The notes beneath the pieces were generated by a model. It ran no database searches. It saw only the letters and a program-made list of their open reading frames with translations, and was not told the origin of the DNA. The position numbers and the translations under genes are program-made. Below, piece after piece: positions 48,329 to 58,732 of a DNA stretch of 64,000 bases. How positions within the stretch are numbered: position 1 is the first letter of the stretch; each line of letters begins with the position of its first letter. Origin of the DNA: Sipunculus nudus (lineage: Eukaryota; Annelida; Sipuncula; Golfingiida; Sipunculidae); the NCBI GenBank assembly GCA_026874595.1, contig CM049322.1, positions 53,165,386 through 53,229,385 of the forward strand, read 5' to 3'.

Positions 48329-49041
48329 TATATATAATCTATGCCGGTAGTGTCACAAGGCAAATAAATGAAATGATGACCAATTACAGCTCTGTTACGA
48401 CATTCTTGTTCATAGATTGATATTATAATAGAATCAGTTCTTTGTGTTATTTAGGAATCAGTTCTTTGTATAATATCTGCCTGGGAGGGACAAGAATTTC
48501 CACTCGTTCTACGCTCTACTCTGTTCTCGTAGGATTGTTAGAAAAATTCATGTGAAACGTTGCAATCTGTGTGGATTACTAAAAAACTGAAAAAAAGTAA
48601 GAATAACCCCGCAAAAATCAACCTAAAAATTGTCTATCTTTACGAGGCCCTCCGTCGCTCCGTCCACTCGTATGTATTGGAGTATCCTGGACCAGTCATT
48701 TTTTTTTCTCCCTTCAAAATTTTAAAGTTTAGTTTTAAGGTAGATACAGACATATTTGAGGAAAAAAACATACTTTTCGGATATTGTCATGCAGTTTAAT
48801 ATTAAAAAGAGGCCCACTTGTTACTGAATGTTTAAAATAGCGTTATATTTAAAAACTACAATAAAATAAATGTTAAAATATGAAAATGAATGAAAATCTA
48901 AAAATAAGGATATTTGATAGGTCTAATATGGAATTAATACAACCTATGGATTGATATTAGGTACAGGGTTTGTTTGCAAGTTGTGCTTCCTTAGATAGGT
49001 ACCCCCCCCCCCCCCCAAATGGCTTTTATAATGAATATGTT
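48329..49041. other. Intergenic, no gene seen
   Basis: AT-rich, with a poly-C tract at 49002-49016. ORF 48560-48799 has no recognisable motif. Confidence 0.4.
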
Positions 49042-49381
49042 AGGCCAAAATAAAAAAAAAGATATGGTTCTCAGGCACTTTTTTCAGAAATCAATGCGGG
49101 CGGGCGTTTTTTTATTTTAATTTTTTGGTATGTTTCGATTAAAATGTCAAATGATGAGGGAAAAGCATGAAAATAACAGTTTTATTTTGCTAAATAAGTA
49201 AAAGCACAACAAAACAAAGGAAATTGTATGGTTTTATCTTCTTGAAAGAAATGTCGGAGCGGCAGCAGCTCAAAATTGGAAAGCTTTTATTGAAAATCAA
49301 AATAAAAATTTTTGATGCGGGGGTTTAAAATTGATGCGGGCGGTGTCTGAGAACCATACCTTTAATTTTTTTTTGGCCTAT
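49042..49381. mobile_element. TIR element family FE, copy 2, about 340 bp
   Basis: The left end TAGGCCAAAAT.. leads into ATATGGTTCTCAGGCAC. The right end GTCTGAGAACCATACC.. leads into TTTTTTTGGCCTA. The interior matches the complement of FE copy 1, including GGGCGGGCG-type G-rich blocks next to both ends. TA at both borders may be the target duplication. Confidence 0.7.
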
Positions 49382-49786
49382 CTCTTGTATTTTAGTAAAT
49401 TCCTATATGCTATATATAGCAGTCACGATTACTGATTATCAGCTGACACGGGTGTTAGCAATAGTAATATTATCATTTTTATCCATTGTTTATGAGAATT
49501 TCATCACTATGACAAGTCATACATCCAGTATAACTGCAAAGGGCGAGTGGAGCTTTTCATTTCATAGCAAATACAAATAGAATCCACTTTATTGGAACAC
49601 ACCCCTACCGATTAATGGATTTTATCACGGAACTCTTCAATGAATCATTTAAATATGTCATGTCTGTGGAAAGCATGGTGTTATTGCGGAGTCATTGCGT
49701 CATATTACGAGTCAAGAGGACTCAGATCTTAGTATTTTTGTAAATATGTGACAGGTAACGGAAAATGGACTAATATGTAGTGACAG

Positions 49787-49942
49787 ATGAAAGAATCTGA
49801 CAAAGAGATCTCCCCCGGAGCTCCCGCGCAGAGGTGGCCATCAAAGCCGAGTGGTGTCAGTCCGATGACACCACAACCAAGAAAACGCAACTCAGTAGGC
49901 GGTACTCAAATCGAACCGATATACGCCCACTATGAATATTGA
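49787..49942 (+). CDS. Short ORF, possible terminal exon, unknown protein
   Basis: A 51-codon frame preceded by GTGACAG encodes MKESDKEISPGAPAQRWPSK then a basic Pro/Ser-rich stretch (PQPRKRNSVGG) and ends IYAHYEY. It is clearly richer in G+C than the flanks. It could be a last exon of an unseen plus-strand gene or a small protein. RKRNSV resembles a basophilic kinase site. No family recognised. Confidence 0.3.
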   Translation: MKESDKEISPGAPAQRWPSKPSGVSPMTPQPRKRNSVGGTQIEPIYAHYEY

Positions 49943-51146
49943 CACTAGTCATGCCGAAAACTACACTGCAAATGACGTCCATACTTCCACAATACCGTCC
50001 TTGCATATAGCCGGTAATTTTCTCATTATGTTATGAGTGAGGAATTTGCTCAGAGATTATAGCATATGAAGTGTATATACGCGTTAATCCTAACTCTGTT
50101 ATTCTTATTGACTGCTGTAATTTTCCTCCGTTTCACAAGACTTATTGCTGTTAATCATAAACGGAACATGGTTTTATGCAGTCAGAAATACAACTTACAA
50201 CATGCAGGGAAATTGCCAGTGTGTTCCTATGTTGGTTAGTGTTAAACAGTAATAAACCTATTTAAAAGAATGTCTACTTATTCTAAGTCACATGTGTGTA
50301 AGTTGAGGGAGAGGCGTTGTCAGAACAATGAAACACTTGTTTTTGTTTTTGTTTATTTTTATTTATTTTTTTTACATCGAGAGTACCAGTGAAGTTTTGA
50401 TGTGGCTCATCATGTGACCCTTGTGCAAAAGGGGTGGAACTGATGCTAGCTTCTGATACACGTCGTAAACCCATGCCGCGCGGTAGCGGATCCAATCGTT
50501 ACAAACATTTTAGGGGTTTCAGGCCAATTTATGAGGGTTGGATTGGACCCCTCCTTTATTCCGTAACTGAGGACATTTTTTTTTCATTCTTCCTGGCTTG
50601 GACCCTTTGCTTTAAAAAATCATGTGTCAGCGCCTGCCTTCTGAATTCTGGCCAGATGGTGTAAAACAGACGGACACCTACCAAATGGATTCCGTTTAGC
50701 GGAGTTCCCATAAAACGGTGCAAGTAAGAGGATTTCCAATAGGACGGGTCCAAATAAGAAATATACCATGAAGACAGCTTGCTTTAAGATGACGCAAACA
50801 AGGATACCGCGGCTAGTAGTAAAAAAAAAAACAGCTCTATAATATGCATTTTAGCATTCAGTAAACATAGCTCCTAACTCATGAAATAGAAAGGTAAAAT
50901 TCCTTGGGTAGCCTTTCATTTTCTGGAGATCTATTATCTCTGATGCTCTACAGGGGTTTTTTATCTTGATATTGGGTCACTTGACCTTCGCATTTCATTT
51001 CGCATTTCAAACACTAATGATACAGGGAATGAAAGTATGCGACCTTGCACGCTGAAACTTTCAAAACTTGCACTGCAAATATTAATTTTAAACGTATTAT
51101 AATTACGTGTAATCTATTTAGCTTGATTTAGCTCTATTTAGCTAAT

Positions 51147-51292
51147 CTATTTAGCTTGAATTAACGGCTCCCATCTTAAATTGGCGTCCGCTGTGTCACC
51201 ATAACCGATCTGATGTACCTGACCTCCGTGACCTTTCTCGTAGATTTCACCGTCACGTGTCCAAGATGTTATCACCTTGGCTCGGATCTTTC
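51147..51292 (-). CDS. Possible coding exon, unknown protein
   Basis: Preceded on the minus strand by an acceptor-like AAATAG, the frame encodes a 47-residue tail containing KVITSWTRDGEIYEKGHGG and QVHQIGYGDTADANLRWEP, then a stop. It is well balanced, charged and glycine-containing, with G+C above the local level. It may be the 3' exon of a minus-strand gene; its phase does not match the candidate exon at 53.0 kb directly. No family recognised. Confidence 0.35.
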
Positions 51293-51443
51293 CTATTTCG
51301 GATGAAAAATAACTAAAGGGCTTTTAACTTAGACAGCTCTTTGATGTGACCCCTTTTGATAAACTTGACTTCAATTGGTCTTGGCCCTGACTTTTTTTTT
51401 TTTCAAATCCTCCAGTAGGATGTGCTACGTCAATGTCCCTGTC

Positions 51444-51996
51444 CAATGGCGGATCAAGGATTTTGCTGGGGGGGGGGGGGGGGGGGGGGGGGCAAGTGTA
51501 AGACAAAAAACTTTAACCCTTACATCACTCAACATCTCTATAAATATAAATAAAAATAACAAAGTCCAAAGCCAGGTGTTCAGTCGCCCATATCCTAAAT
51601 AATGCAATTTGTAAAACCTAGGGCAGATTAGACCGATTTTGACGTATATATAAATGAATTCTGTCGGCACAAGTGAGCGTGAAATTTAAAATCACTAATT
51701 ACACCTCATAATGTAATCTGTTACTCAAATTATATTATAGTGAAAGGATGTTAGTCGCGTCTGACAGTCAATTAATCAAGAGGTTACGGATTTCCAGTCA
51801 CAGGGGGGGGGGGGGTTGTAGAAGTGGTTAAAAAGGGGATAAACTTTCAATAAAATACCTTTTGACATTGATATGTGCAATACTTTATTTAATTGGAAAA
51901 GGCCTACGAAATATTAACAGCATCGAAGAAAACAATGGAATGCTTTGGGGGGGGGGGGGGGGGGGAGGCACGTGCTCCCCTCTGGATCCGCCTATG
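51444..51996. mobile_element. Short TIR element with GGCGGATC ends and poly-G tracts
   Basis: The left end is CAATGGCGGATCAAGGA. The right end, read as its complement, is CATAGGCGGATCCAGAG. G-homopolymers lie just inside both ends (51470-51492; the right one at 51946-51965). The flanks CTGTC (51439-51443) and CTGTC (51997-52001) form a 5-bp direct repeat. There is no transposase. Confidence 0.55.
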
Positions 51997-52264
51997 CTGT
52001 CAGGTTAAGAGGCCACCAGTCCTTGCTGACACATACTCGGCGCAATGTTTTTTTACCGTCCTCTTCTCGTTTTTCTTCATCAGTGTAAAATATTGACACT
52101 AAACTTTCGAGAGTTCGCATAGATTTCGTCGTTTTTTTTATTACGTTTTATTACGTTAATTACGTTTTATTACGATTTTGTTCAAAAACAGAAGTAATTT
52201 TCCTTTTCACTCTTCAGTGTCGTTTCTCAGTATATCATTGTCCGTTTCAACGGATAACACACGT

Positions 52265-52266
<2 letters not shown>

Positions 52267-52310
<44 letters not shown>
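52267..52310. repeat. (AAT)n microsatellite
   Basis: About 14 AAT units. Confidence 0.95.
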
Positions 52311-52311
<1 letters not shown>

Positions 52312-52667
52312 AAATAATGTGCGATTTTTAACATTTTATCCAAATAAAACGCACTTCTCCATATTACAATAACGGCTCAAGGCGCATCACTATAAAATTT
52401 ATAAAGACAATCATGTACATTTAAAAAAAAAGTCACAATTATATTAAATATTTTCAGATTTAAGGTTGAAAAAATAAAACAACAACAACTACTGAGACAT
52501 AAAAGTAGTGAGACCATCAGCGGGTGATCTGAACATCAAATCATTGATTTTGTCACAGGCTGTCTCCCATGTCAAGCTGACTGCCAAATGGAGCAAGTGC
52601 ATAACATATTTGGTGGTTATGGTGTTGTGGATTAATTATTCGAGCGATATATATATCTTTAATTCCT

Positions 52668-52910
52668 ACATGCGACCTGTGACATCCGGGTTTTAATACA
52701 CTAGCAAAATGGCATCCCACATGAGCGGTTTCGAGAAAATGAGAGAAATAAACTTGTCAGTGTATAATAAGGATGTGAGGATGCCACACGAAAGTACTCG
52801 GAAGACGGCTTTTAAGCGAGAATCTGTCTGCGGAGAGGGTTTAGTGGCAAGGGGACGTGTATCGGCCAAGTTTAAAGAAGAATAAAGGTTTTTCGGACCA
52901 CGCCCAGATC
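52668..52910 (+). CDS. 58-codon ORF (52709-52885) within a duplicated block; intact copy
   Basis: The frame starts MASHMSGFEKMREINLSVYN, contains RMPHESTRKTAF and CGEGLVARGRVSAKF, and ends KEE then TAA. It is short, basic, and lacks a membrane segment or signal peptide. The whole block, from GCGACCTGTGACA about 40 bp upstream of the ATG to CACGCCCA after the stop, is repeated in inverted orientation at 58501-58732, where one extra base breaks the frame. This supports either a small gene with a pseudogene copy or a dispersed repeat with a fortuitous ORF. Function unknown. Confidence 0.4.
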
Positions 52911-52980
52911 GTAAAAATATAGTAGGATGCAACTGTTAATGGCAAAATTAAAAATAAACGATTCAGTATCATTATCATAC

Positions 52981-53301
52981 CTTTAATGAGATGGTCAAGG
53001 CTACCTGTAAAGGAACGGCTTCATTAGGACCGGTACTTTTAAAGTTTTGGGCTAATGTCAGTAAAACAGGAGCTGAAAGATACTGACCTCGGCGGTAAGC
53101 CTCTCGCAGCTTGCAAACCTTGAAATATAAAAACAGTGCTTTTTGTATAACGACTCCATCCCGGCCGGAAACAATGCCAGTAATCTGACGTACAAACATA
53201 CGGCACAGCTGATGCCAAATTATCTCTGTATAACCAGATGTGTTTGATTCATTAAGTTGTTTTAAGGGCGATTGCTGCATTGTAATCGTCATGCTAATCA
53301 T
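52981..53301 (-). CDS. Probable coding exon, unknown protein
   Basis: The minus-strand frame from ATG at 53301 encodes 107 residues and ends at AAAG followed by GTATGA, a good donor in phase 0. The protein contains IIWHQLCRMFVRQITGIVSG and KLREAYRRGQYLSAPVLLTL. It is amphipathic and helix-like, with no low complexity. This looks more like true coding sequence than most ORFs in the window, but the family is not recognised and downstream exons were not found. Confidence 0.42.
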
Positions 53302-53469
53302 CCATATAACATTAAGCTTTTTGTTATTTTAATTTTTATATCATATTGTTGTCTTGTTCGTCCCTAATGAAAGAGTCAAAATTCACCTGATCGACTTCAC
53401 GGGGTCCACAGGTCCTTATGACTGTCTGGAGACTAATTATTTTTTGTTGTTATAAATTTTCCGTAATTA

Positions 53470-53645
53470 TATGAAATAAGTGATGTAGTCGAGTCCAAAC
53501 TATCCAAGTCCGCGTGCAACTCCGAGTCCATGCCAGTCGAGTCAACGACCGCGTCAGACTCCTTCTGGTCCGTGTCCAAGTCAACCCAGTTCGAGTCCGA
53601 GTCATACGGAATCCGAGTGCTAATCCGAGTCAGTCCAATACGAAT
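53470..53645. repeat. Degenerate GAGTCC short-repeat tract
   Basis: Irregular recurrences of GAGTC/GAGTCC every 6-20 bases. The ORFs on both strands here derive from it. Confidence 0.55.
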
Positions 53646-53885
53646 CATCTTATTACAAGAAATTGAAACGGGGACATTTGAGATTATCACGTGTGTTTTT
53701 ATGTTGTTTTATGCGCACACTTTTACTTGAATGTGTTATTACATTGATCTCCCGATGAAGAGCTATTTGATAACATAAAGCCGTTTTTGCAATGTTCTGC
53801 ATGATAATAGTGTGCACATTTAAATGTCCTCCTATTTTGTTAAAATATAAAGTGTTGTACGAAAACTGAACAGAAATGTATACAC

Positions 53886-53957
53886 GAGTTAGACATATCC
53901 TGATAGTTAAGGCGTCGGAGCGGAAGGTACTGGGTTCGATCCCCCGTAGGAGCGTTG
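53886..53957 (+). mobile_element. tRNA-like SINE head
   Basis: The A-box TAGTTAAGGCG and B-box GGTTCGATCCC are spaced as in a tRNA. No convincing acceptor stem, so probably a SINE head or tRNA relic. Confidence 0.45.
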
Positions 53958-54176
53958 AAGGCGCTTAGAGCTCCAAGTCCCTGAGTGTACAACTGTCCAC
54001 ACTTGCAGGGGCGGTTCCAGACATTCGAAAAAGGGGGTCAAAACTGGGTTATGATCAACATGTAATAAAAGCGTGGGTTTGGGAAAAGGACGGTGCCAAC
54101 TGTTAACATACTGGAAGGGGCGTTGGTAGGGGTCAAAGCATTTTAGGGAAGGGAGGTGCACCTTGACTCCTCAAGT

Positions 54177-54177
<1 letters not shown>

Positions 54178-54218
<41 letters not shown>
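54178..54218. repeat. Poly-T tract, about 40 bases
   Basis: Uninterrupted T run followed by AAGTGACTGGCGCAATAAGG, a block that recurs near 63.15 kb before a G run. It is likely the tail or boundary of a dispersed repeat. Confidence 0.9.
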
Positions 54219-54221
<3 letters not shown>

Positions 54222-54675
54222 TGACTGGCGCAATAAGGAGTCCATAATAATCGCCCCTACGGTTTTCTATAATTGAAACACTACAAACACGATTAGGCGA
54301 TTTAACATATTTCCACTGAGTATAATGTTCCGTAAATGAACATGTGTGTGCATATAATGAATATTTGACCATTGAAAAGCATTACTGTCCTATTCACAGC
54401 ACTAATGTGCACCTAAGAAGTGAAAATATGTACACAATAGCACATAGTCCTGATGCATCAATTATACAAGATTGCCGTCGAATACAAGATGGCTCAGAAC
54501 AAATGAATCAATTATTGATGTTACATTTGCTCCACGTTTTCAAGGATGGTGATTTGAGATAACGGAACTTTCAACATACAACGTAATGTGAACATCGGTA
54601 TGTTACAACCGTAGGAACTATTTCTATATAATTTCCTTTCTAAGAGTTACAGATCGTTTCGTGCTATAATCCCAG

Positions 54676-55122
54676 TTAACCCTGGGACAAATAGACAAAA
54701 AGACCGAACAATTTAAAGATGCAAAGATAATTCTGACAGGACCGTTTATCGAGGATCCGAAAATGGTTTCGTATATTCAAGCAAGCTTGGTTGATAACTG
54801 CTCTGACGATTATGTTCCGACATTTACGTATAGACATGACGCAATACACCTTGATCCAGTTTCATTAAATGAATTTGTGATATTGACTTGTAATTATGAC
54901 ATTCGCCTCGAGGGGAGCCACTGGCTGTTGTACAAGTTATACGTCATGTGTCCTGCTTCTGACCAAACGCACCCAAGGACAAGGTCATGGAGTCACGGAG
55001 TAAACCGCACACTGAAGATTGTATATAAAATATACCTTGACTGTTTACAACTTTACAACACACAGAACACAGCCAGTTTAAAAACAGCTTTGTATGCTCT
55101 TACGATGTGCCATTTTATACCT
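54676..55122 (+). CDS. Possible coding exon, unknown protein
   Basis: After an acceptor-like ATAATCCCAG the frame stays open for about 150 codons and passes through an ATG at 54763. It encodes LGQIDKKTEQFKDAKIILTG, PFIEDPKMVSYI, NEFVILTCNYDIRLEG. The composition is protein-like up to about residue 80, then loses character as it runs into repeat sequence at 55110. The exon end is not clear; a GT could lie near 54936. Family not recognised. Confidence 0.35.
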
Positions 55123-55136
55123 CCCCCAGGAGGTAT
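55117..55136. repeat. Hairpin of a repeat end
   Basis: ATACCTCC and GGAGGTAT pair around CCCA, followed by TTTTGTTTTGTCTTGG. This is possibly the 5' hairpin of another hairpin-ended element truncated by HX1 copy 2. Confidence 0.45.
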
Positions 55137-55242
55137 TTTGTTTTGTCTTGGTTGATTGGTTTATTTGTCTGTTATCAAATATATTATCAATGGTCTTTTG
55201 AGAAGGGTTAGCGCGAGATACAAGGAACAATCCATTAAATAA

Positions 55243-57529
55243 CTAGAATACGGGTAGTCGACAAGCGACTACGTGTTTCCGCCAAAATCAGAGTAGGACG
55301 GGTGAAGTGAGGCATGGATTGAGTGGCAAAGGGAAATAGAGTTAAATGTGTTACATATTAGAATGGATGTCTGCCACGTAAACATGATTGTAGGTGGCGC
55401 CACCTGTTATTTGAACGAGAAACTATCCAAGATGTTTACACATGCAAAATTCCAGGTGGAAAAGTCAAACCACTGCAGAGATATGATGCAGAGTGATTTT
55501 ATCCCGTAGCACACAAACAGATGAACGCTGTGCAAAAATGGCTGCAGGTGGCGCCACCATTTTTGTGTATGAAATGAAGCTATCCAAGGGCTAAATTTGT
55601 TTTTAAAAAAATTTCCTGATTGGTCAAACGAGTCCGGAGATATAAGCAATAATGTCTGCAACGTTAACGTGAATGAAGCTGGCGCCACCTGTCATAAAAT
55701 CAAGAAAGCAATCCAGGATGTATACGCATGCCGAATTACAGGAAATTTGGTCAAACCACTACAGAGATATGAGTGATTTTAACCCAAGGCAGACAAACAG
55801 ATGGACGCTGTGCAAAAATGTCTGCAGGTGGCGCCACCATTTTTGTGTATGTTATAAAGCTATCCAAGGGCTACATTTGTGTATTTTTTTTTTTTTTTTG
55901 ATTGGTCGAACGAGTCAGGAGTTATAAGCATGGATGTCTACAGCGTGAACGTGAATGTAGGTGGCGCCACCTGTCAAAAAATCAAGAAAGTTATGCGGGA
56001 TGTATACGCATGCCGAATTTCAGGTAATTTGGTCAAACCACTGCAGAGATCTGAGTGATTTTAACCCAAGGCAGACAAACAGATGGACGCTGTGCAAAAA
56101 TGGCTGCAGGTGGCGCCACCATTTTGTGTACTTTATAAAGCTATGCAAGGGCTACATTTGTGTAATTTCTTCTCTCTGATTGGTCAAACGGTTCCCGAGA
56201 TATGAGCTTGGATGTCTGCAGCGTGAACGTGAATGTAGGTGGCGCCACCTGTCAAAAAATCAAGAAAGCATGCCGAATTTCAGGTGAATTAGTCAAACCA
56301 CTGCAGAGATATGAGTGATTTTAAGCCAAGGCAGATAAACAGATGGACACTGTGCAAACATGGTTGCAGGTGGTGCCACCATTCTTTGGGTATATTATAA
56401 AGCTATCCAAGGGCTACATTTGTGTAATTTTTTTTTTGATTGGTCGAACGAGTCAGGAGATATAAGCATGGATGTCTACAGCGTGAACGTGAATGTAGGT
56501 GGCGCCACCTGTCATAAAATCAAGAAAGCGAAGCGGAATGTATACGCTTGCCGAATTTCAGGTAATTTGGTCAAACCACTGCAGAGATATGAGTGATTTT
56601 AACCCAAGGCAGACAAACAGATGGACGCTGTGCAAAAATGGCTGCAGGTGGCGCCACCATTTTTGTGTACGTTATAAAGTTATCTAAGGGCTACATTTGA
56701 GTAAATTGTTTTCCTGATTGGTCAAACGGTCCATGAGATATGAGCTTTGATGGCTGCAGCGTAAACGTGAACGTAGGTGGCGCCACCTGTCATAAAATCA
56801 AGAAATTTATGCGGGATGTATACGCATGCCGAATTTCAGGTAATTTGGCCAAACCACTGCAGAGATATGAGTGATTTTAACCCAAGGCAGACAAACAGAT
56901 GGACGCTGTGCAAAATGGCTGCAGGTGGCGCCACCATTTTGTGTACTTTATAAAGCTATGCAAGGGCTACATTTGTGTAATTTCTTCTCTCTGATTGGTC
57001 AAACGGTTCCCGAGATATGAGCTAGGATGTCTGCAGCGTGAACGTGAATGTAGGTGGCGCCACCTGTCAAAAAATCAAGAAAGCTATGCGGGATGTATAC
57101 GCATGCAGAATTTCAGGTGAATTAGTCAAACCACTGCAGAGATATGAGTGATTTTAACCCAAGGCAGATAAACAGATGGACGCTGTGCAAACATGGTTGC
57201 AGGTGGTGCCACCATTCTTTGTGTATATTATAAAGCTATCCAAGGGCTACATTTGTACAAAATATTTTTTTTCCTGATCGGTCAAACGGTTCCCGAGATA
57301 TGTGTGTTTATGTGTGGAAACAGACACACAAACGGACGCTGGACAGAGAATAATGGTTAGAGGTCAAGGCCAATTGGTTAGGCACCAGTTCATATGTGAC
57401 CCGATAATTGGTGTAAGTTTCGGAAAAATCCGTCCAGTAGTCTAAGAGTTCTCCGGAAACGAACGCGGCGGAGGCGGCGGAACCCGGTCAAAAGCATAGT
57501 ATAGGCAAAACTTCGTTTTGGCGGATACA
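55243..57529 (-). mobile_element. Helentron/HINE-like element HX1, copy 2
   Basis: Read on the minus strand it begins TGTATCCGCCAAAACGAAG (5' hairpin). It ends with ATTTTGGCGGAAAC, a perfect hairpin GTAGTCGCTTGTCGACTAC (7-bp stem, plus 55254-55272), CCGTATT and CTAG, then T in the flank. TCCGCCAAAA at the 5' end and its complement near the 3' end form subterminal inverted repeats. Between them are about seven tandem units of roughly 278 bp with shared blocks GAGATATGAGTGATTTTAA, ACAGATGGACGCTGTGCAAA and CTATCCAAGGGCTACATTTG. Two copies of the palindrome GGTGGCGCCACC occur per unit. No ORF for a replication protein. Confidence 0.75.
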
Positions 57530-57753
57530 ATGAAAGTAGCCCGGATTACCATAATATGTTCTTTTCCATTGCGAAGAGTGGAAATTTGTTTATCACGGCC
57601 GGGCCAGAGACATTCGCTTGTGGTTGTTGCTGCCTTAGTTCTGGGGAGCCGAGCTCACTTGTGCTCAAACCACAGTTATTGTACCTTTCATGACTCATAA
57701 TTCTGCGCTTTCGCAGCATACACTAAACGTTTGATTATGATCCAAGCTGGCGG

Positions 57754-57756
<3 letters not shown>
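57530..57756. other. Intergenic, no gene seen
   Basis: Short unique stretch of moderate GC. The ORF here has no motif. Confidence 0.3.

Positions 57757-57836
<80 letters not shown>
57757..57836. repeat. (TA)n microsatellite
   Basis: About 80 bases of TA alternation with one slip. Confidence 0.95.
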
Positions 57837-57839
<3 letters not shown>

Positions 57840-58048
57840 TATTAATTGGACTAACCTATTCGCTATTTTCTACCGTTATATCTCGGAGGGCTTGTAATAC
57901 AAGTTGGGCCTACAAATAATATTATTATAATTTATTATCGTCGTCGGTGTTATATGTTTCAGATATTGATATATCTGGGAGGATGTTATCACAGTAACCC
58001 GATACATCAAAGAAAACAAAAAAAAAACGTGAGAAGAAAACACCCGAG

Positions 58049-58052
<4 letters not shown>

Positions 58053-58100
<48 letters not shown>

Positions 58101-58148
58101 TAGAGAGAGAGAGAGACAGACAGACAGAGACAGACAGACAGACAGACA
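58053..58148. repeat. (TA)n followed by GA/GACA tract
   Basis: About 40 bases of TA, then GAGAGA and GACA units. Confidence 0.9.
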
Positions 58149-58500
58149 CAGAAATACAGATATCCAAAAAAGATATTTGATCGTTTTTGTTTAAATGATC
58201 GGTACGAATGTATGACCTGTAGAGTGGGGGCTGACAAGAATATTCCGGTATTTGGCAACGGACGTACATATGATGGTAGATATGACGCAATGCATAGTGG
58301 TCACTAAGATGGTCATTTCCTACAAGTCTAATTAGAGCCTACTTGCCAATTCATCTGAACATCAATACCCACATCCTAGACGTAAGACAGTATATAATGA
58401 TACCGACTTACTGTCCACACATCATTCGATTAACGTCCGTAAAACCATTGTCACGTGACAAGGTGCCTTAAGGTCTGATGTGTATACTACACCGTTTGAG

Positions 58501-58732
58501 AATTTGGGCGTGATAAAAAAAAGTATTATTCCGCTTCAAACTTTGCCGATACATGTCCCCTTCCCACTAAACTCTCTCCGTAGACAGGTTCTCGCCTGGA
58601 CTCTGCCCTCAAGAGTACTCGCGTGTCGCATCCCCTCGACCTTACATAGGACCCAAACAGCTTCACGAGACGCTAATGGTGGCTTCCATTTTGTGTACAC
58701 AATTTAAAACCCCATTGTCACAGGTCGCATGT
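58501..58732 (-). pseudogene. Inverted, frameshifted copy of the 52.7 kb ORF block
   Basis: The minus strand matches 52668-52910 from TGCGACCTGTGACA through the ATG region to CACGCCCA. Strong blocks include GTTTAGTGG, AAGGGGAC and TGTATCGGC. One extra base around 58600 and an early TGA disrupt the reading frame. This is a duplicate of either a small gene or a dispersed repeat. Confidence 0.5.

Noticed and set aside
53433-53730. Overlapping ORFs on both strands with Asp/Ser-rich peptides
   Set aside because: Produced by the degenerate GAGTCC repeat.
53886-53957. Functional tRNA gene
   Set aside because: Box A and box B are present but I could not pair an acceptor stem or anticodon arm convincingly.
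55407-56687. ORFs containing CRWRHH and NPRQTNRWTL
   Set aside because: Translations of HX1 tandem units that change frame between units.
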